Source: Lewinellaceae bacterium
GTDB taxonomy: Bacteria; Bacteroidota; Bacteroidia; Chitinophagales; Saprospiraceae
DNA length: 64,000 nucleotides
NCBI GenBank assembly: GCA_020636095.1
Contig: JACJYN010000002.1
Span: 1,736,001-1,800,000, forward strand
Reading direction: 5' to 3'
Shown here: piece after piece, positions 54,912-63,605 of the stretch
How the letters are laid out: every line of letters begins with the position of its first letter
How positions within the stretch are numbered: the stretch's first letter is position 1
Notes under the pieces: generated by a model
What the model saw: the letters and a program-made list of their open reading frames with translations, nothing else
What the model was told of the DNA's origin: nothing
Databases searched by the model: none
Translations under genes and position numbers: made by a program

Positions 54912-55214
54912 GTGTGGGACCTGCGCAAGGTAAAGTACCTGGGCATCATGGGCAATATGGAGGGCGACCCCAAGCCGGTGGTATGCATTGAAGATACCGC
55001 AGTCGACATACAAGACCTGCCGGCTTATATCCGGGAGTTCACCCAGCTCATGGCGGGCTTCAAACAGCAGGCGGTCTACTACGCCCACGCCGGGGCCGGC
55101 GAGCTGCACCTGCGCCCCATCCTCAACCTGAAGGAGGCCGAAGGGCAGCGGCTCTTCCACGACATCACGGAGGCGGTCGCCCGCCTGGTCAAAAAAAATA
55201 CGACGGCTCCCTGA
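54912..55214 (+). CDS. YdiJ-like oxidoreductase, middle fragment
   Basis: Internal ATG. Encodes the rest of the FAD-oxidase C-terminal domain (V-W-D-L-R-K-V-K-Y-L-G at the front, Y-A-H-A-G-A-G-E-L-H-L-R-P-I-L in the middle, the flavin-site His motif). Single-base homopolymer losses on both sides separate it from its neighbours: a G missing in G-G near 54863, an A short in the A8 run at 55191-55198, and a C short in CCCC near 55255. Part of the locus 53777-56703. Confidence 0.75.
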   Translation: MWDLRKVKYLGIMGNMEGDPKPVVCIEDTAVDIQDLPAYIREFTQLMAGFKQQAVYYAHAGAGELHLRPILNLKEAEGQRLFHDITEAVARLVKKNTTAP

Positions 55215-55260
55215 GCGGCGAGCATGGCGACAGTAAGGTGCGCGCCGAGTTCATCCCCTG

Positions 55261-56703
55261 ATGATCGGAGAGCAGAACTACGAACTGCTCAAGCAGGTCA
55301 AACACAGCTGGGACCCCCAAAACATCTTCAACCCCGGCAAGATCGTCGACGCGCCGCCCATGAACAGCTCGCTGCGCTACGAGGCCGGCCAGGAGACACC
55401 CGAATTCGACACCGTCTTCGACTTCTCGGCCACCCAGGGCATCCTGCGCGCCGCCGAGAAGTGCAACGGCTCCGGCGACTGCCGCAAGCTATCCTTCGCC
55501 GGCGGCACCATGTGCCCCAGCTACCGCGCTACCCGCGATGAAAAGGACACCACTCGCGCCCGCGCCAACGCCCTCCGCGAATTCCTGACTATGAACGTGA
55601 AGGAAAACCCCTTTAACCATCCGGAGATCAAGGAGGCGATGGACCTCTGCCTGTCCTGCAAGGGCTGCACCGCCGAATGCCCCTCCAATGTCGATATGGC
55701 GACGCTCAAGGCAGAATTCCTGCACCAGTACTATAAATCGAACGGCGTACCGTTGCGCTCCCGCGCCTTCGCCAACTTCGGCAGGCTGAATGGGCTGGCA
55801 GCACTGGCGCCGGGCCTGAGCAACTTCTTCCTGAGCAATGCCTTTTTCAGCGGGCTGATGAAGCGTTTTTTAAATGTGGCTCCGGAGCGTGCCCTGCCCC
55901 TCCTTCACTCCACCACCCTGCGCCGCTGGTTTGCCCAAAACCAGGCGAAGCTGCTGCCCGCTGCCGATCCGGTAGGCGCCATATGGTTTTTCTGCGATGA
56001 ATTCACCAACTACAACGATACCGCCATCGGCATCAAGGCCATCGAACTGCTGAGCCGTCTGGGCTATGAGGTAAGAATGATCGATCACGAGGAGAGCGGC
56101 CGCGCTCACTTTTCCAAAGGAATGTTGACAGAGGCGCAGCGCATGGCGCAAAAAAATGTAGCGATCTTCAAAGACATCGTTACCGCCGAGACGCCCCTGC
56201 TCGGCGTAGAGCCCTCCGCCATACTCGGCTTCCGGGATGAATACCCCCGACTGGTAAGCCCGGAGCACCGCGAGGCCGCCAAAGCCCTGGGCCAAAACGC
56301 CCTGATGATGGAAGAGTTCCTGGCCCGCGAGATCGACGCCGGCCGCATCCGGGCGGAGCAGTTCACTACCGAACCCCGGCACATCCTGCTGCACGGCCAC
56401 TGCCATCAGAAGTCGCTGGCCAGCGTGGGGGCCTCCGCTTTTGCCCTCAGCCTGCCCAAAAACTATACGGTGGAGGTGATCCCCTCCGGCTGCTGCGGCA
56501 TGGCCGGCTCCTTCGGCTACGAGGCGGAGCACTACGAAGTGAGTATGAAGGTGGGGGAAGAGGTGCTGTTTCCGACGGTGCGGAGGGCTTCCCAGGAAAC
56601 CATTATTGCGGCGCCGGGCACCAGTTGCCGCCATCAGATCAAGGATGGGGCGGAGCGGGAGGCGCTGCATCCGGTGGAGGTATTGTGGGGGGCGTTGGGT
56701 TAG
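55261..56703 (+). CDS. YdiJ-like oxidoreductase, C-terminal fragment: Fe-S clusters and CCG domain
   Basis: 480 codons. Begins at M-I-G-E-Q-N-Y-E-L-L-K at the end of the FAD domain, then two ferredoxin-like Cys clusters (C-N-G-S-G-D-C-R-K ... M-C-P-S-Y and C-L-S-C-K-G-C-T-A-E-C-P), and a C-terminal cysteine-rich CCG-type domain (H-G-H-C-H-Q-K-S, P-S-G-C-C-G-M-A-G-S-F-G-Y-E). The Fe-S part carries electrons from FAD to an acceptor. Joined to the two preceding fragments it makes one gene. Confidence 0.88.
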   Translation: MIGEQNYELLKQVKHSWDPQNIFNPGKIVDAPPMNSSLRYEAGQETPEFDTVFDFSATQGILRAAEKCNGSGDCRKLSFAGGTMCPSYRATRDEKDTTRARANALREFLTMNVKENPFNHPEIKEAMDLCLSCKGCTAECPSNVDMATLKAEFLHQYYKSNGVPLRSRAFANFGRLNGLAALAPGLSNFFLSNAFFSGLMKRFLNVAPERALPLLHSTTLRRWFAQNQAKLLPAADPVGAIWFFCDEFTNYNDTAIGIKAIELLSRLGYEVRMIDHEESGRAHFSKGMLTEAQRMAQKNVAIFKDIVTAETPLLGVEPSAILGFRDEYPRLVSPEHREAAKALGQNALMMEEFLAREIDAGRIRAEQFTTEPRHILLHGHCHQKSLASVGASAFALSLPKNYTVEVIPSGCCGMAGSFGYEAEHYEVSMKVGEEVLFPTVRRASQETIIAAPGTSCRHQIKDGAEREALHPVEVLWGALG

Positions 56704-56788
56704 GGCTTCAGGTGATGGCTCAACCGTTCTAAGGCGAGGTTGCTGATATCATTTGGCGCCTCGCCGATCTTTCCCAGTATTTGTGCGG

Positions 56789-56983
56789 ATGGAAGAAAAG
56801 CGAGAAAGCCAAGACGGATTATTAAACTTTTTAAAAAAATCCCCGCTATCCATTTTTCTTTTGGTAATCAGTACTCTGTTAAATAAATATCTTATGCTTC
56901 TGGCCGTGCCTTTTCGCCCTACTCTTCGTCCCGTCCTCGCCTTGATAGCTAAGGCTATCAGGCTCCGGGCGCTCCTCGATTAG
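56789..56983 (+). CDS. Short ORF with one hydrophobic helix running into a palindromic element
   Basis: 65 codons, M-E-E-K-R-E-S-Q-D-G-L-L-N-F-L-K-K then a hydrophobic stretch (I-F-L-L-V-I-S-T-L-L). Its C-terminal half is encoded by repeat element B, so it is either a gene truncated by that element or a chance ORF. No homologue recognised. Nothing else is seen in 56704-57017. Confidence 0.2.
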   Translation: MEEKRESQDGLLNFLKKSPLSIFLLVISTLLNKYLMLLAVPFRPTLRPVLALIAKAIRLRALLD

Positions 56984-57032
56984 AACGAAAATCCATCGCC
57001 CAGAAACGACAATTTACTTATTTAACAGAGTA
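56872..57032. repeat. 161-bp palindrome centred on TAGC-TAAG-GCTA (family 1, copy B)
   Basis: Arms ACTCTGTTAAATAA (56873-56886) and TTATTTAACAGAGT (57018-57031) are perfect and imperfectly extended inward (CTTCTGG / CCAGAAA). The centre, 56952, coincides with GATAGC-TAAG-GCTATC (56944-56959). In reverse orientation the core (TAGCCTTAGCTA, CAAGGCGAGGA) matches copy A. The right arm contains the stop codon and last codons of the 57018-57251 gene. Confidence 0.8.
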
Positions 57033-57251
57033 ATCAGGATTTGGCTCCTTAATAATTATGTCTTCATAATCCGGCTCATCCTCTCCATAAGCCATGCTAA
57101 GAGAGGCCGATGTCCCCTGCTGCCATTCCCCCGCTTCTGTTTCCATAAAGGCGTTAATATCCAAAAACTTGAGAATACTGCGCAGCCCCCCTTTTTCCTC
57201 CGTCTGCTTTATTTTCTCAATGATCTTCTCCCGGGCAATCTGGATATCCAT
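57018..57251 (-). CDS. Hypothetical small acidic protein
   Basis: 77 residues: a helical N-terminus (M-D-I-Q-I-A-R-E-K-I-I-E-K-I-K-Q-T-E-E-K), a central L-R-S-I-L-K-F-L-D-I-N-A-F and an acidic C-terminus (D-E-P-D-Y-E-D-I-I-I-K-E-P-N-P-D-Y). No family recognised; the size would fit an antitoxin-like protein but no toxin is adjacent. Its last codons and TAA lie in the right arm of palindrome B. Confidence 0.5.
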   Translation of the reverse strand: MDIQIAREKIIEKIKQTEEKGGLRSILKFLDINAFMETEAGEWQQGTSASLSMAYGEDEPDYEDIIIKEPNPDYSVK

Positions 57252-57335
57252 CAGCGTCAGTTTTTGATTTTTTTAAATTTATGCACTTAATTGCCAGCTT
57301 TCCATTCAAAACATATTGATTAAACTTTAAAAGCC

Positions 57336-58166
57336 ATGAAAAAAGTTCTCCTGATGCTTTTTCCCCTGTTAACAATTTCAATTGCAGCCTCCGCCATCAA
57401 CCCCTCCCGCCAGTACATCAACACTCCCGACTCTTTGGGACTGGAATACCAGGCCCTTGAGGTTTCAACCCCGGACGGCTGCGCTCTGAACACCTGGATT
57501 TTAGCGCCCAACCCGGAAAAGGACAACGAAACCGTGCTGGTCCTGGCCTACGGCGATGCGGGCAACATGTCGCACTTCGTTTACCACGCCGCCGCTTTTC
57601 TGCAACAAGGTTTCACTGTGGTGGCCTTTGACTACCGGGGCTTTGGCAAAAGTTCGGATTTTCCCATCCGCACGGATTACCTGTACCATACCGAGTTTCT
57701 CGACGACCTCTCGGCGGTTGTAGCTTACGCAGAAGCCAACATTCCCCATCGTAGGCTCGGCATCTGGGCCCTTTCCATGGGCACCATCCTGGCCACTCAA
57801 GCCGCCGCCCGGGAGGAAGCCCCAATCGATTTCGTCCTTGCCGAAGGCTTTGTGGCCAATACCCGCCAACAGGTAAGCCGGATCAACGCCCTGAAAGGTA
57901 AAACAGTGATCCTGCCCGAGCCAGCCAGCCGGTATCGGCGGGCAGTCCGCAGAGTCAAAATTCCCTTACTCGTATTTGCCGCTACGGAAGACGAGATCAC
58001 TACGCTGGCCGATGCGGAAGGGCTGGCCGCCGGAAAACAAAGCCCCTGCCGGGTAATACAATACAAGGGCGGCCACCTCAGAGGCTTCCAGGCCCTATCC
58101 AAGCGCGGCTTCGGGGACGGCTACGTAGCGGAGGTGATCCGCTTTTTGCAGGAAAATGATGGTTAG
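57336..58166 (+). CDS. Exported alpha/beta hydrolase
   Basis: 276 residues with a signal peptide (~1-20, M-K-K-V-L-L-M-L-F-P-L-L). Alpha/beta-hydrolase core: V-L-V-L-A-Y-G-D-A-G-N oxyanion region, V-A-F-D-Y-R-G-F-G-K-S, nucleophile elbow A-L-S-M-G (Ser ~150), acid Asp in A-T-E-D-E-I-T and His in Y-K-G-G-H-L-R-G-F. Resembles BAAT/dienelactone-like or peptidase S9-like hydrolases; substrate unknown; periplasmic or lipid-facing by its signal peptide. Stands alone. Confidence 0.85.
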   Translation: MKKVLLMLFPLLTISIAASAINPSRQYINTPDSLGLEYQALEVSTPDGCALNTWILAPNPEKDNETVLVLAYGDAGNMSHFVYHAAAFLQQGFTVVAFDYRGFGKSSDFPIRTDYLYHTEFLDDLSAVVAYAEANIPHRRLGIWALSMGTILATQAAAREEAPIDFVLAEGFVANTRQQVSRINALKGKTVILPEPASRYRRAVRRVKIPLLVFAATEDEITTLADAEGLAAGKQSPCRVIQYKGGHLRGFQALSKRGFGDGYVAEVIRFLQENDG

Positions 58167-58282
58167 ATCTATAGAAAAAGCTATATTTTCACGCGCCTCC
58201 TTCTATTGAGTTCAGAAGGTAGCGTGTCAAACAGGGGCCTATCCCCAGGCATCGGCCTTTCGGGGGCGCCCCGCTCCGGCTG

Positions 58283-58343
58283 TGTTGTGGTTGCTGGCAT
58301 TCCCGCCTGATCCCACGCTGCCGGAATGCCAGAAACCACAACA
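58283..58343 (+). repeat. Stem-loop in the ftcD leader
   Basis: TGTTGTGGTTGCTGGCATTCC (58283-58303, 21 bases, broken here as TGTTGTGGTT + GCTGGCATTCC) pairs with 58323-58343 with one mismatch across a 19-nt loop. It ends 13 nt before the ftcD start and could affect translation or be a relic palindrome. Confidence 0.75.
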
Positions 58344-58356
58344 AAAAAACCTAACC

Positions 58357-60054
58357 ATGCCAAAACAACTCATCGAATGCGTGCCCAACTTCAGCGAGGG
58401 GCGCGACATGTCCATCATCAAACAGATTACCGACGAGATCGAACGCGTAGACGGCGTCAAGCTGCTCGACGTCGACCCCGGTAAGGCGACCAACCGCACG
58501 GTGGTGACCTTCGTGGGCGAACCCGAACCGGTGGTACAAGCCGCTTTCCTGGCCATCAAAAAGGCTGCCGAACTAATCGATATGCGCCAACACAAGGGGG
58601 AACATCCCCGAATGGGCGCTACGGACGTCTGCCCACTGATCCCCATTTCCAACATCACGATGGAAGAAACAGTGGAATGGGCGCACAAGCTGGGCGAGAT
58701 GGCGGGCAAAGAACTGGGTATACCATTATATATGTATGAATCCGCCGCCCGTAAACCGGAAAGGAAGAATCTGGCCACCATCCGCGCCGGAGAGTACGAG
58801 GCGCTGCCCGAAAAGCTGGAAAAGCCGGAATGGAAGCCCGACTACGGCCCCGCCCGCTTCAACGCCCGGGCCGGCGCCACCGCCATCGGCGCCCGCGACT
58901 TCCTGATCGCCTACAACGTCAACCTGAATACAACTTCCGTGCGCCGCGCCAATTCCGTGGCTTTCGATGTACGGGAGCAGGGCAGGGTGAAGCGGGAAGG
59001 AGATAGCGTGAACGGCGCCATCCTCCGGGATGCCAAAGGAGAGCCCCTGCGCGAGCCAGGCGCCTGTAAAGGGGTGAAGGCCATCGGCTGGTTTATCGAA
59101 GAGTATGGCGTCGCTCAGATCTCGATGAACATCACCAATGTGAAACAGACCCCCCTGCACGTTGCTTTTGAAGCCTGCCGCAAGAGTGCCAACGAGCGAG
59201 GAATGAGAGTTACCGGCTCCGAACTGGTGGGCCTGGCGCCCCTGCAGGTTATGCTCGACGCCGGGCATTACTTCCTCCGGCAGCAGCAACGCTCCCTCGG
59301 CGCCTCGGAAGAAGAAGTGATCAAGATCGCCATTAAATCGCTGGGGCTGGATGAACTGACGCCCTTCGACCCCAAGAAGAAGATCATCGAATACCAGCTG
59401 CGGGAAGATACCCCCACCCCCCTGCTGGATATGAACCTGCGCGCCTTCGCCAACGAAACGGCCTCTGAAAGCGTAGCCCCTGGCGGCGGCTCCATCGCCG
59501 CCTATGTGGGCGCCCTGGGCGCCGCCCTGGGCACGATGGTGGCCAACCTGTCGTCGCACCGCCGGGTGTGGGACCACCGCTGGGAGGAGTTCTCCCAATG
59601 GGCGGAAAAAGGGCAACGGCTCAAAGACGCCCTGCTTCATCTGGTCGATGAGGACACCCGCGCCTTCAACCGCATCATCGAGGCGGTGCGGCTGCCCAAA
59701 AGCACGGAAGCGGAAAAGGCCGCCCGGGAGCATGCCATGCAGGAAGCGACCCAATACGCCACCGAGGTTCCGTTCCAGACCATGGAACTGGCCCTGCAGT
59801 CCTTTGAATTAGCCAAAGCCATGGCCACTGAAGGCAACCCCAACTCCGCCAGCGACGCCGGCGTAGGCGCGCTGTGCGCCCGCGCCGCTGTCCACGGCGC
59901 CCTGCTCAACGTACAGATCAACGCCAAAGGCCTGAAGGATAAAGCCTTTGCGGAAGATATTACCGAAAAAGCCGAAAAAATGGGCCGGGATGCGGACCAA
60001 CTGGAGCAGGAGGTGCTGGAGATCGTCCGGAAGAAGGTGGAAGAACAAGGGTGA
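58357..60054 (+). CDS. ftcD: Bifunctional glutamate formimidoyltransferase / formiminotetrahydrofolate cyclodeaminase
   Basis: 565 residues from M-P-K-Q-L-I-E-C-V-P-N-F-S-E-G. The formiminotransferase part (~1-330) has the N-terminal E-C-V-P-N-F-S-E-G-R-D, the H-P-R-M-G-A-T-D-V-C-P-L-I-P motif and A-Y-N-V-N-L. The C-terminal cyclodeaminase domain (~365-560) has A-P-G-G-G-S-I-A-A-Y-V-G-A-L-G-A-A-L-G and N-S-A-S-D-A-G-V-G-A-L. The enzyme moves the formimino group of N-formimino-L-glutamate (from histidine breakdown) to tetrahydrofolate and then releases ammonia to give methenyl-THF. The open frame extends 25 codons upstream, through the leader hairpin. No other hut genes are in the window. Confidence 0.95.
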   Translation: MPKQLIECVPNFSEGRDMSIIKQITDEIERVDGVKLLDVDPGKATNRTVVTFVGEPEPVVQAAFLAIKKAAELIDMRQHKGEHPRMGATDVCPLIPISNITMEETVEWAHKLGEMAGKELGIPLYMYESAARKPERKNLATIRAGEYEALPEKLEKPEWKPDYGPARFNARAGATAIGARDFLIAYNVNLNTTSVRRANSVAFDVREQGRVKREGDSVNGAILRDAKGEPLREPGACKGVKAIGWFIEEYGVAQISMNITNVKQTPLHVAFEACRKSANERGMRVTGSELVGLAPLQVMLDAGHYFLRQQQRSLGASEEEVIKIAIKSLGLDELTPFDPKKKIIEYQLREDTPTPLLDMNLRAFANETASESVAPGGGSIAAYVGALGAALGTMVANLSSHRRVWDHRWEEFSQWAEKGQRLKDALLHLVDEDTRAFNRIIEAVRLPKSTEAEKAAREHAMQEATQYATEVPFQTMELALQSFELAKAMATEGNPNSASDAGVGALCARAAVHGALLNVQINAKGLKDKAFAEDITEKAEKMGRDADQLEQEVLEIVRKKVEEQG

Positions 60055-60190
60055 TCTATTATACGGTGGAAGCCGCAGAGCAATGCCTCCTGCTTTAAGC
60101 TGATCCCCTTTCTCCATGGGCAACGCAGCCGGAAAAGCACTTCCCTGCCCAGGCTATCCTCCACGGAAAGTGGTTCCCCGGCAAAAAAAA

Positions 60191-60218
60191 GCAGCTCCGA
60201 AGGAGACTCCGGAGCTGC
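60191..60218. terminator. Terminator-like hairpin downstream of ftcD
   Basis: GCAGCTCCG (60191-60199) pairs with CGGAGCTGC (60210-60218). Flanking A runs (A8 before, A5 after) give a strong U tract for minus-strand transcripts and a weak one for plus. Probably bidirectional, serving ftcD and the DUF3109 gene. Confidence 0.7.
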
Positions 60219-60303
60219 AAAAACCAACTTCAAAAGGGGGGTTAAGCGTGACTCGTTAATGTTATAGGGCAATAACCTACGTCACGACACTTAGTATAGT
60301 ATA

Positions 60304-60466
60304 AGAGCGGGTTGGGGATTTGCTTTTGATGCCGAAAATGAGCAGATTTTGATTCTCAGGAAGCCATTTTTGAGCCGCATAGCATCGCTACGTGGCAAAA
60401 AAATAGCGAAATGAGGTTCAATTTATGCCCATTTGCAGGCCAAAGGGTGAATCCCCAACGCGCTCT
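60304..60466. repeat. 163-bp palindrome centred on TAGC-ATC-GCTA (family 1, copy C)
   Basis: Outer arms AGAGCGGGTTGGGGATT and AATCCCCAACGCGCTCT pair with one mismatch and continue imperfectly for ~80 bp each. The centre, 60385, lies exactly on GCATAGC-ATC-GCTACG. No ORF. The remainder of the 60055-60731 gap holds the hairpin at 60191 and AT-rich sequence with no gene seen. Confidence 0.8.
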
Positions 60467-60731
60467 GAAAGCTTATTCGATAATATCAATAGATAAATAA
60501 CCGATAACAATATCACTGCGAACGCAAGTGGTATACGTACGGAAGCCCGCGGTGGCGGGGCAAAAGGTTTGATAGTTGCTTAGAGGATTTATAGGGTGCA
60601 TCCTCTTATCCCGGAGGTTTATATATATCGGCTCAGGGAAGAAATGGCTTTCAGGTTAATACCCATTAAAAACCATTTGAGAAACAAAGATATTAAAATT
60701 CTTACAAAAATCAAATTGCTGCGTTTTTTGA

Positions 60732-61319
60732 TTACTCCGCCAGGTTTTCCGCCGCGGCATCGAGTTCCTCGTAGAAATCTTCACCGAACTTTCGGATGAG
60801 GGCATCTTTCAGAAATCGGTAAACCGGCAATTGCTGCTGACGGCCCAGGTCGCAGGCCGCCGAGCAAATCTCCCAGCGGTCGTAGTTGAGCGCCTGCATG
60901 CCGACTCGTTCATCCACACTGGCCCGGATGGGATAAAGGTGGCAGGAAATGGGTTTTTTAAAATCAGTTTTCCCGGCATTGAAAGCTTGTTCTATCCCAC
61001 ATTGGCCGATGCCCTTTTCATCGTACACCATATAAGCGCAGGGGCCGCCATCGATGAGGGGAGTGGCGTAGCCGCCGTCCTTTTCATCATAGGTATAAAG
61101 CCCTTCCTGCTCGATGGCGGCCCGCCCCGCCGGGCTGAGAAAGGGCTTGACGGTTTCAAATATTTGCTCCAAAATATACCGTTCTTCGGGCTCGACAGGG
61201 GCGCCGAGGTCGCCTTCCCAGCAGCAGGCGCCTTTGCAGGCGCTAAGGTTGCAGAGAAATGCTTCCCGAATCACATCATCACTGATCAAAACTTCGCCTA
61301 TCAACAGCATTGGTTGCAA
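60732..61319 (-). CDS. DUF3109-family cysteine-rich protein
   Basis: 195 residues. N-terminal C-N-L-S-A-C-K-G-A-C-C-W-E-G-D-L-G-A-P (~23-40), then C-A-Y-M-V-Y and C-G-I-E-Q-A, P-I-S-C-H-L-Y-P-I-R and C-S-A-A-C-D-L-G: the conserved Cys/His set of DUF3109, a family related to YkgJ-type putative zinc/iron chelators. Function unknown; cytoplasmic. Divergent from the 61537 gene. Confidence 0.85.
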   Translation of the reverse strand: MQPMLLIGEVLISDDVIREAFLCNLSACKGACCWEGDLGAPVEPEERYILEQIFETVKPFLSPAGRAAIEQEGLYTYDEKDGGYATPLIDGGPCAYMVYDEKGIGQCGIEQAFNAGKTDFKKPISCHLYPIRASVDERVGMQALNYDRWEICSAACDLGRQQQLPVYRFLKDALIRKFGEDFYEELDAAAENLAE

Positions 61320-61536
61320 ATTGTATGGAAAAATAAAAATGGAGTCTGCTTAAAGTCAACCCCCCAATCGGAACACAAAAATAAACGAACGGAAAGAATA
61401 GCTGGCCATATCGATGTCGTTTTTATTGTTTCTTTTTTACCGTCGCCCAGATTTCCAAACTATTGAAAGGTAAGCCGGATACTCAATAAAATGGCCAAAA
61501 ATTGTATTTTGCAGCGAGATAACCGAAAACTGCATT

Positions 61537-61944
61537 ATGAAGAAATTGACTCTTTGTTTTTTCTTTCTGGCCCTGGCGCTTGGCCTTTCGGCCCAAACAG
61601 GTGATGCGGAGGCCCGCAAAGCCGCTGATGCTGCTATTGCCCTTTACCAACTAGATGAAACACAGGCAGCAGAGATGTACGTGATCCAGGAGCGCCGCTT
61701 CCGGAACCTGGCCTCTATCGAATCCCTCCGCCAGACGGACTACAACTTTTACCTGCAAAAGAAGAACTCGATCCGGGAAGGCATGATGGCCTCCATACAA
61801 CGCCTGTTGAGGGAAGATCAGATGGCGCCATTCAACCAGAAACTCATCAGCCGCCGCCAACAGGAGTCGGCACTGAAACAAAAGCTCAAACAGGAAGGCG
61901 CTAGCCGGGAAGACATCCAGGTTGCCATCTGGGAACTGGAATAA
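61537..61944 (+). CDS. Small secreted helical protein of unknown function
   Basis: 135 residues: a signal peptide (~1-20, M-K-K-L-T-L-C-F-F-F-L-A-L-A-L-G-L-S-A-Q) and a charged, all-helical mature part rich in Gln, Arg and Glu (I-Q-E-R-R-F-R-N-L, N-S-I-R-E-G-M-M-A-S-I, L-I-S-R-R-Q-Q-E-S-A-L-K-Q-K). It looks like the small periplasmic Spy/CpxP-like helical proteins in general style, but no LTxxQ motif is seen. Followed by a clear terminator. Confidence 0.7.
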   Translation: MKKLTLCFFFLALALGLSAQTGDAEARKAADAAIALYQLDETQAAEMYVIQERRFRNLASIESLRQTDYNFYLQKKNSIREGMMASIQRLLREDQMAPFNQKLISRRQQESALKQKLKQEGASREDIQVAIWELE

Positions 61945-61951
61945 GCCCCCC

Positions 61952-61979
61952 AAAGCGGTCCGTCAAGGGCCGCTTTTTT
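61952..61979 (+). terminator. Intrinsic terminator
   Basis: AAAGCGGTCC and GGGCCGCTTT form a stem (one T-G pair) around GTCAA, running into TTTTTT, 8 nt after the stop at 61944. Confidence 0.93.
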
Positions 61980-62109
61980 ACTTTCCCCCCTGCTTTTTAG
62001 ATAATTTATCTGCAACATTAGCTCATCGCGGAACAATCGCCAACTGGTATGCCATTCCAGCAAAGTAAGTTTTGAAAAAATTGATAACTTTACCAGAAGG
62101 CCTTCAGGG

Positions 62110-62133
62110 CTTGTTGGGGTATTTCCCAACAAG
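62110..62133 (+). promoter_or_regulatory. Hairpin in the upstream region of citrate synthase
   Basis: CTTGTTGGG (62110-62118) and CCCAACAAG (62125-62133) form a perfect 9-bp stem with a 6-nt loop, 131 nt before the citrate synthase start, without a T tract. The rest of 61980-62264 shows no gene. Confidence 0.5.
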
Positions 62134-62264
62134 ATCGCAGGCGTTACGGCGCCCCCCTTTTCCGTATCCGTTTCCGAACATTGGCAGCGTGCGGCTGTTA
62201 TTTTCTTATCGGCGTGTCAAAAAATAATTTTATTCATAAACACTCTTTAATCACAGCTATATAG

Positions 62265-63593
62265 ATGGATCCTCTAAAACAAAAATTCAATAAAAAGGCT
62301 TCCGATCTGAGAGAGGAGATCAAAGCAATGCTCAAAGTTCACGGCGACAAAAAAGTCGATGAAGTAAAACTCAAACAGATTTTCGGCGGCGCCCGCGGCA
62401 TTAAGATGATGGTCTGGGAAACCTCCCAGCTGGACCCCGTCAAAGGCATCAGTTTCCGCGGTTACTATATACCGGAACTGAGAGAAAAACTACCTAAAGG
62501 GCCCGATGGGAAAGAGCCCCGGCCGGAAGGGCTGTTCTGGCTGATGCTCGTTGGTGAGATTCCTACCGATGAAGAAGTTCACTGGCTGACACAGCAATGG
62601 ACCCGGCGCAGCAATGTCCCCGAGCATGTCTTTCAAATTCTGGATAGCATGCCGGCCAATACGCACCCCATGACCCAATTTATAACAGCTATTGCTTCTA
62701 TGCAGACGGAGAGCTGCTTTGCACGCCGTTATGACGAGGGGGTCAACAAAGCTGATTACTGGGACGCCACCTATGAGGATACCATGAACCTGATCGCTCG
62801 CCTGCCCCGTATTGCGGCTTACATCTATCGGCGTTCTTATCACGACGGCAAGCATATCGCTCCTGATATTGCTCAGGACTGGGCCGGCAACTTCGCTCAC
62901 ATGCTGGGCATCGAAAAACCCGATTTCAAAAATCTGATGCGCCTTTACCTGACGATCCACGCCGACCATGAAGGCGGGAACGCCTCCGCCCATACCACTC
63001 ACCTGGTCGGCTCCACCCTCAGCGACGCCTATCTGTCGCTGGCGGGCGGCATGACTGCCCTGGCGGGCCCGCTTCACGGACTGGCCAACCAGGAAGTGAT
63101 CAAGTGGATATTCAGTATGCTCGACGCCCTGGGCACCACCCAGCCTACCAAAGAACAGATCGCTGATTATGTGGATAGCACATTGGCAGCCGGGCAGGTT
63201 ATCCCGGGGTATGGCCATGCCGTTCTCCGAGAGCCCGACCCCCGGTTTATGGCCCAGAAGCGCTTTGCAGAAGCGTATATCGAAGATGATGATATTGTCA
63301 ATGTAGTGTGGAAGGTATTCGAAGTCGTGCCCCCTATCCTCGAAAACCTGGGCAAGGTGAAAAACCCGTGGCCGAATGTAGATGCGCACTCCGGAGCGCT
63401 GCTCGTTCACTACGGACTGAAAGAATACAGCTTCTACACGGTCCTCTTCGGCGTTTCCCGCGCCCTGGGCGTCCTTTCCTCATTGTGCTGGGCAAGAGCC
63501 CTGGGTTTCCCGCTGGAACGGCCCAAGTCAGTGACGACCCGTTGGGTGAAAAACTTCCTGGCACAGGAAAAAGAAGCGGTGAAAGAAGGGTAA
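62265..63593 (+). CDS. Citrate synthase (eukaryotic-like long form)
   Basis: 442 residues. Catalytic residues are visible: His in I-H-A-D-H-E-G-G-N-A-S-A-H-T, the second His in P-G-Y-G-H-A-V-L-R and the Asp in N-V-D-A-H-S-G-A. The N-terminal R-G-I-K-M-M-V-W-E-T-S-Q-L-D-P and the G-L-F-W-L-M-L-V-G-E-I-P segment resemble the mitochondrial-type enzyme more than E. coli GltA. Condenses oxaloacetate and acetyl-CoA to citrate (TCA entry). Monocistronic; an intrinsic terminator precedes its leader. Confidence 0.95.
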   Translation: MDPLKQKFNKKASDLREEIKAMLKVHGDKKVDEVKLKQIFGGARGIKMMVWETSQLDPVKGISFRGYYIPELREKLPKGPDGKEPRPEGLFWLMLVGEIPTDEEVHWLTQQWTRRSNVPEHVFQILDSMPANTHPMTQFITAIASMQTESCFARRYDEGVNKADYWDATYEDTMNLIARLPRIAAYIYRRSYHDGKHIAPDIAQDWAGNFAHMLGIEKPDFKNLMRLYLTIHADHEGGNASAHTTHLVGSTLSDAYLSLAGGMTALAGPLHGLANQEVIKWIFSMLDALGTTQPTKEQIADYVDSTLAAGQVIPGYGHAVLREPDPRFMAQKRFAEAYIEDDDIVNVVWKVFEVVPPILENLGKVKNPWPNVDAHSGALLVHYGLKEYSFYTVLFGVSRALGVLSSLCWARALGFPLERPKSVTTRWVKNFLAQEKEAVKEG

Positions 63594-63605
63594 AAAGGTT
63601 GCTTA

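Noticed and set aside
58726..59754. 342-codon minus-strand ORF opposite ftcD
   Set aside because: GC-rich shadow frame of a clear enzyme gene.
62490..63410. 306-codon minus-strand ORF opposite citrate synthase
   Set aside because: Shadow frame; the citrate synthase catalytic residues are all on the plus strand.
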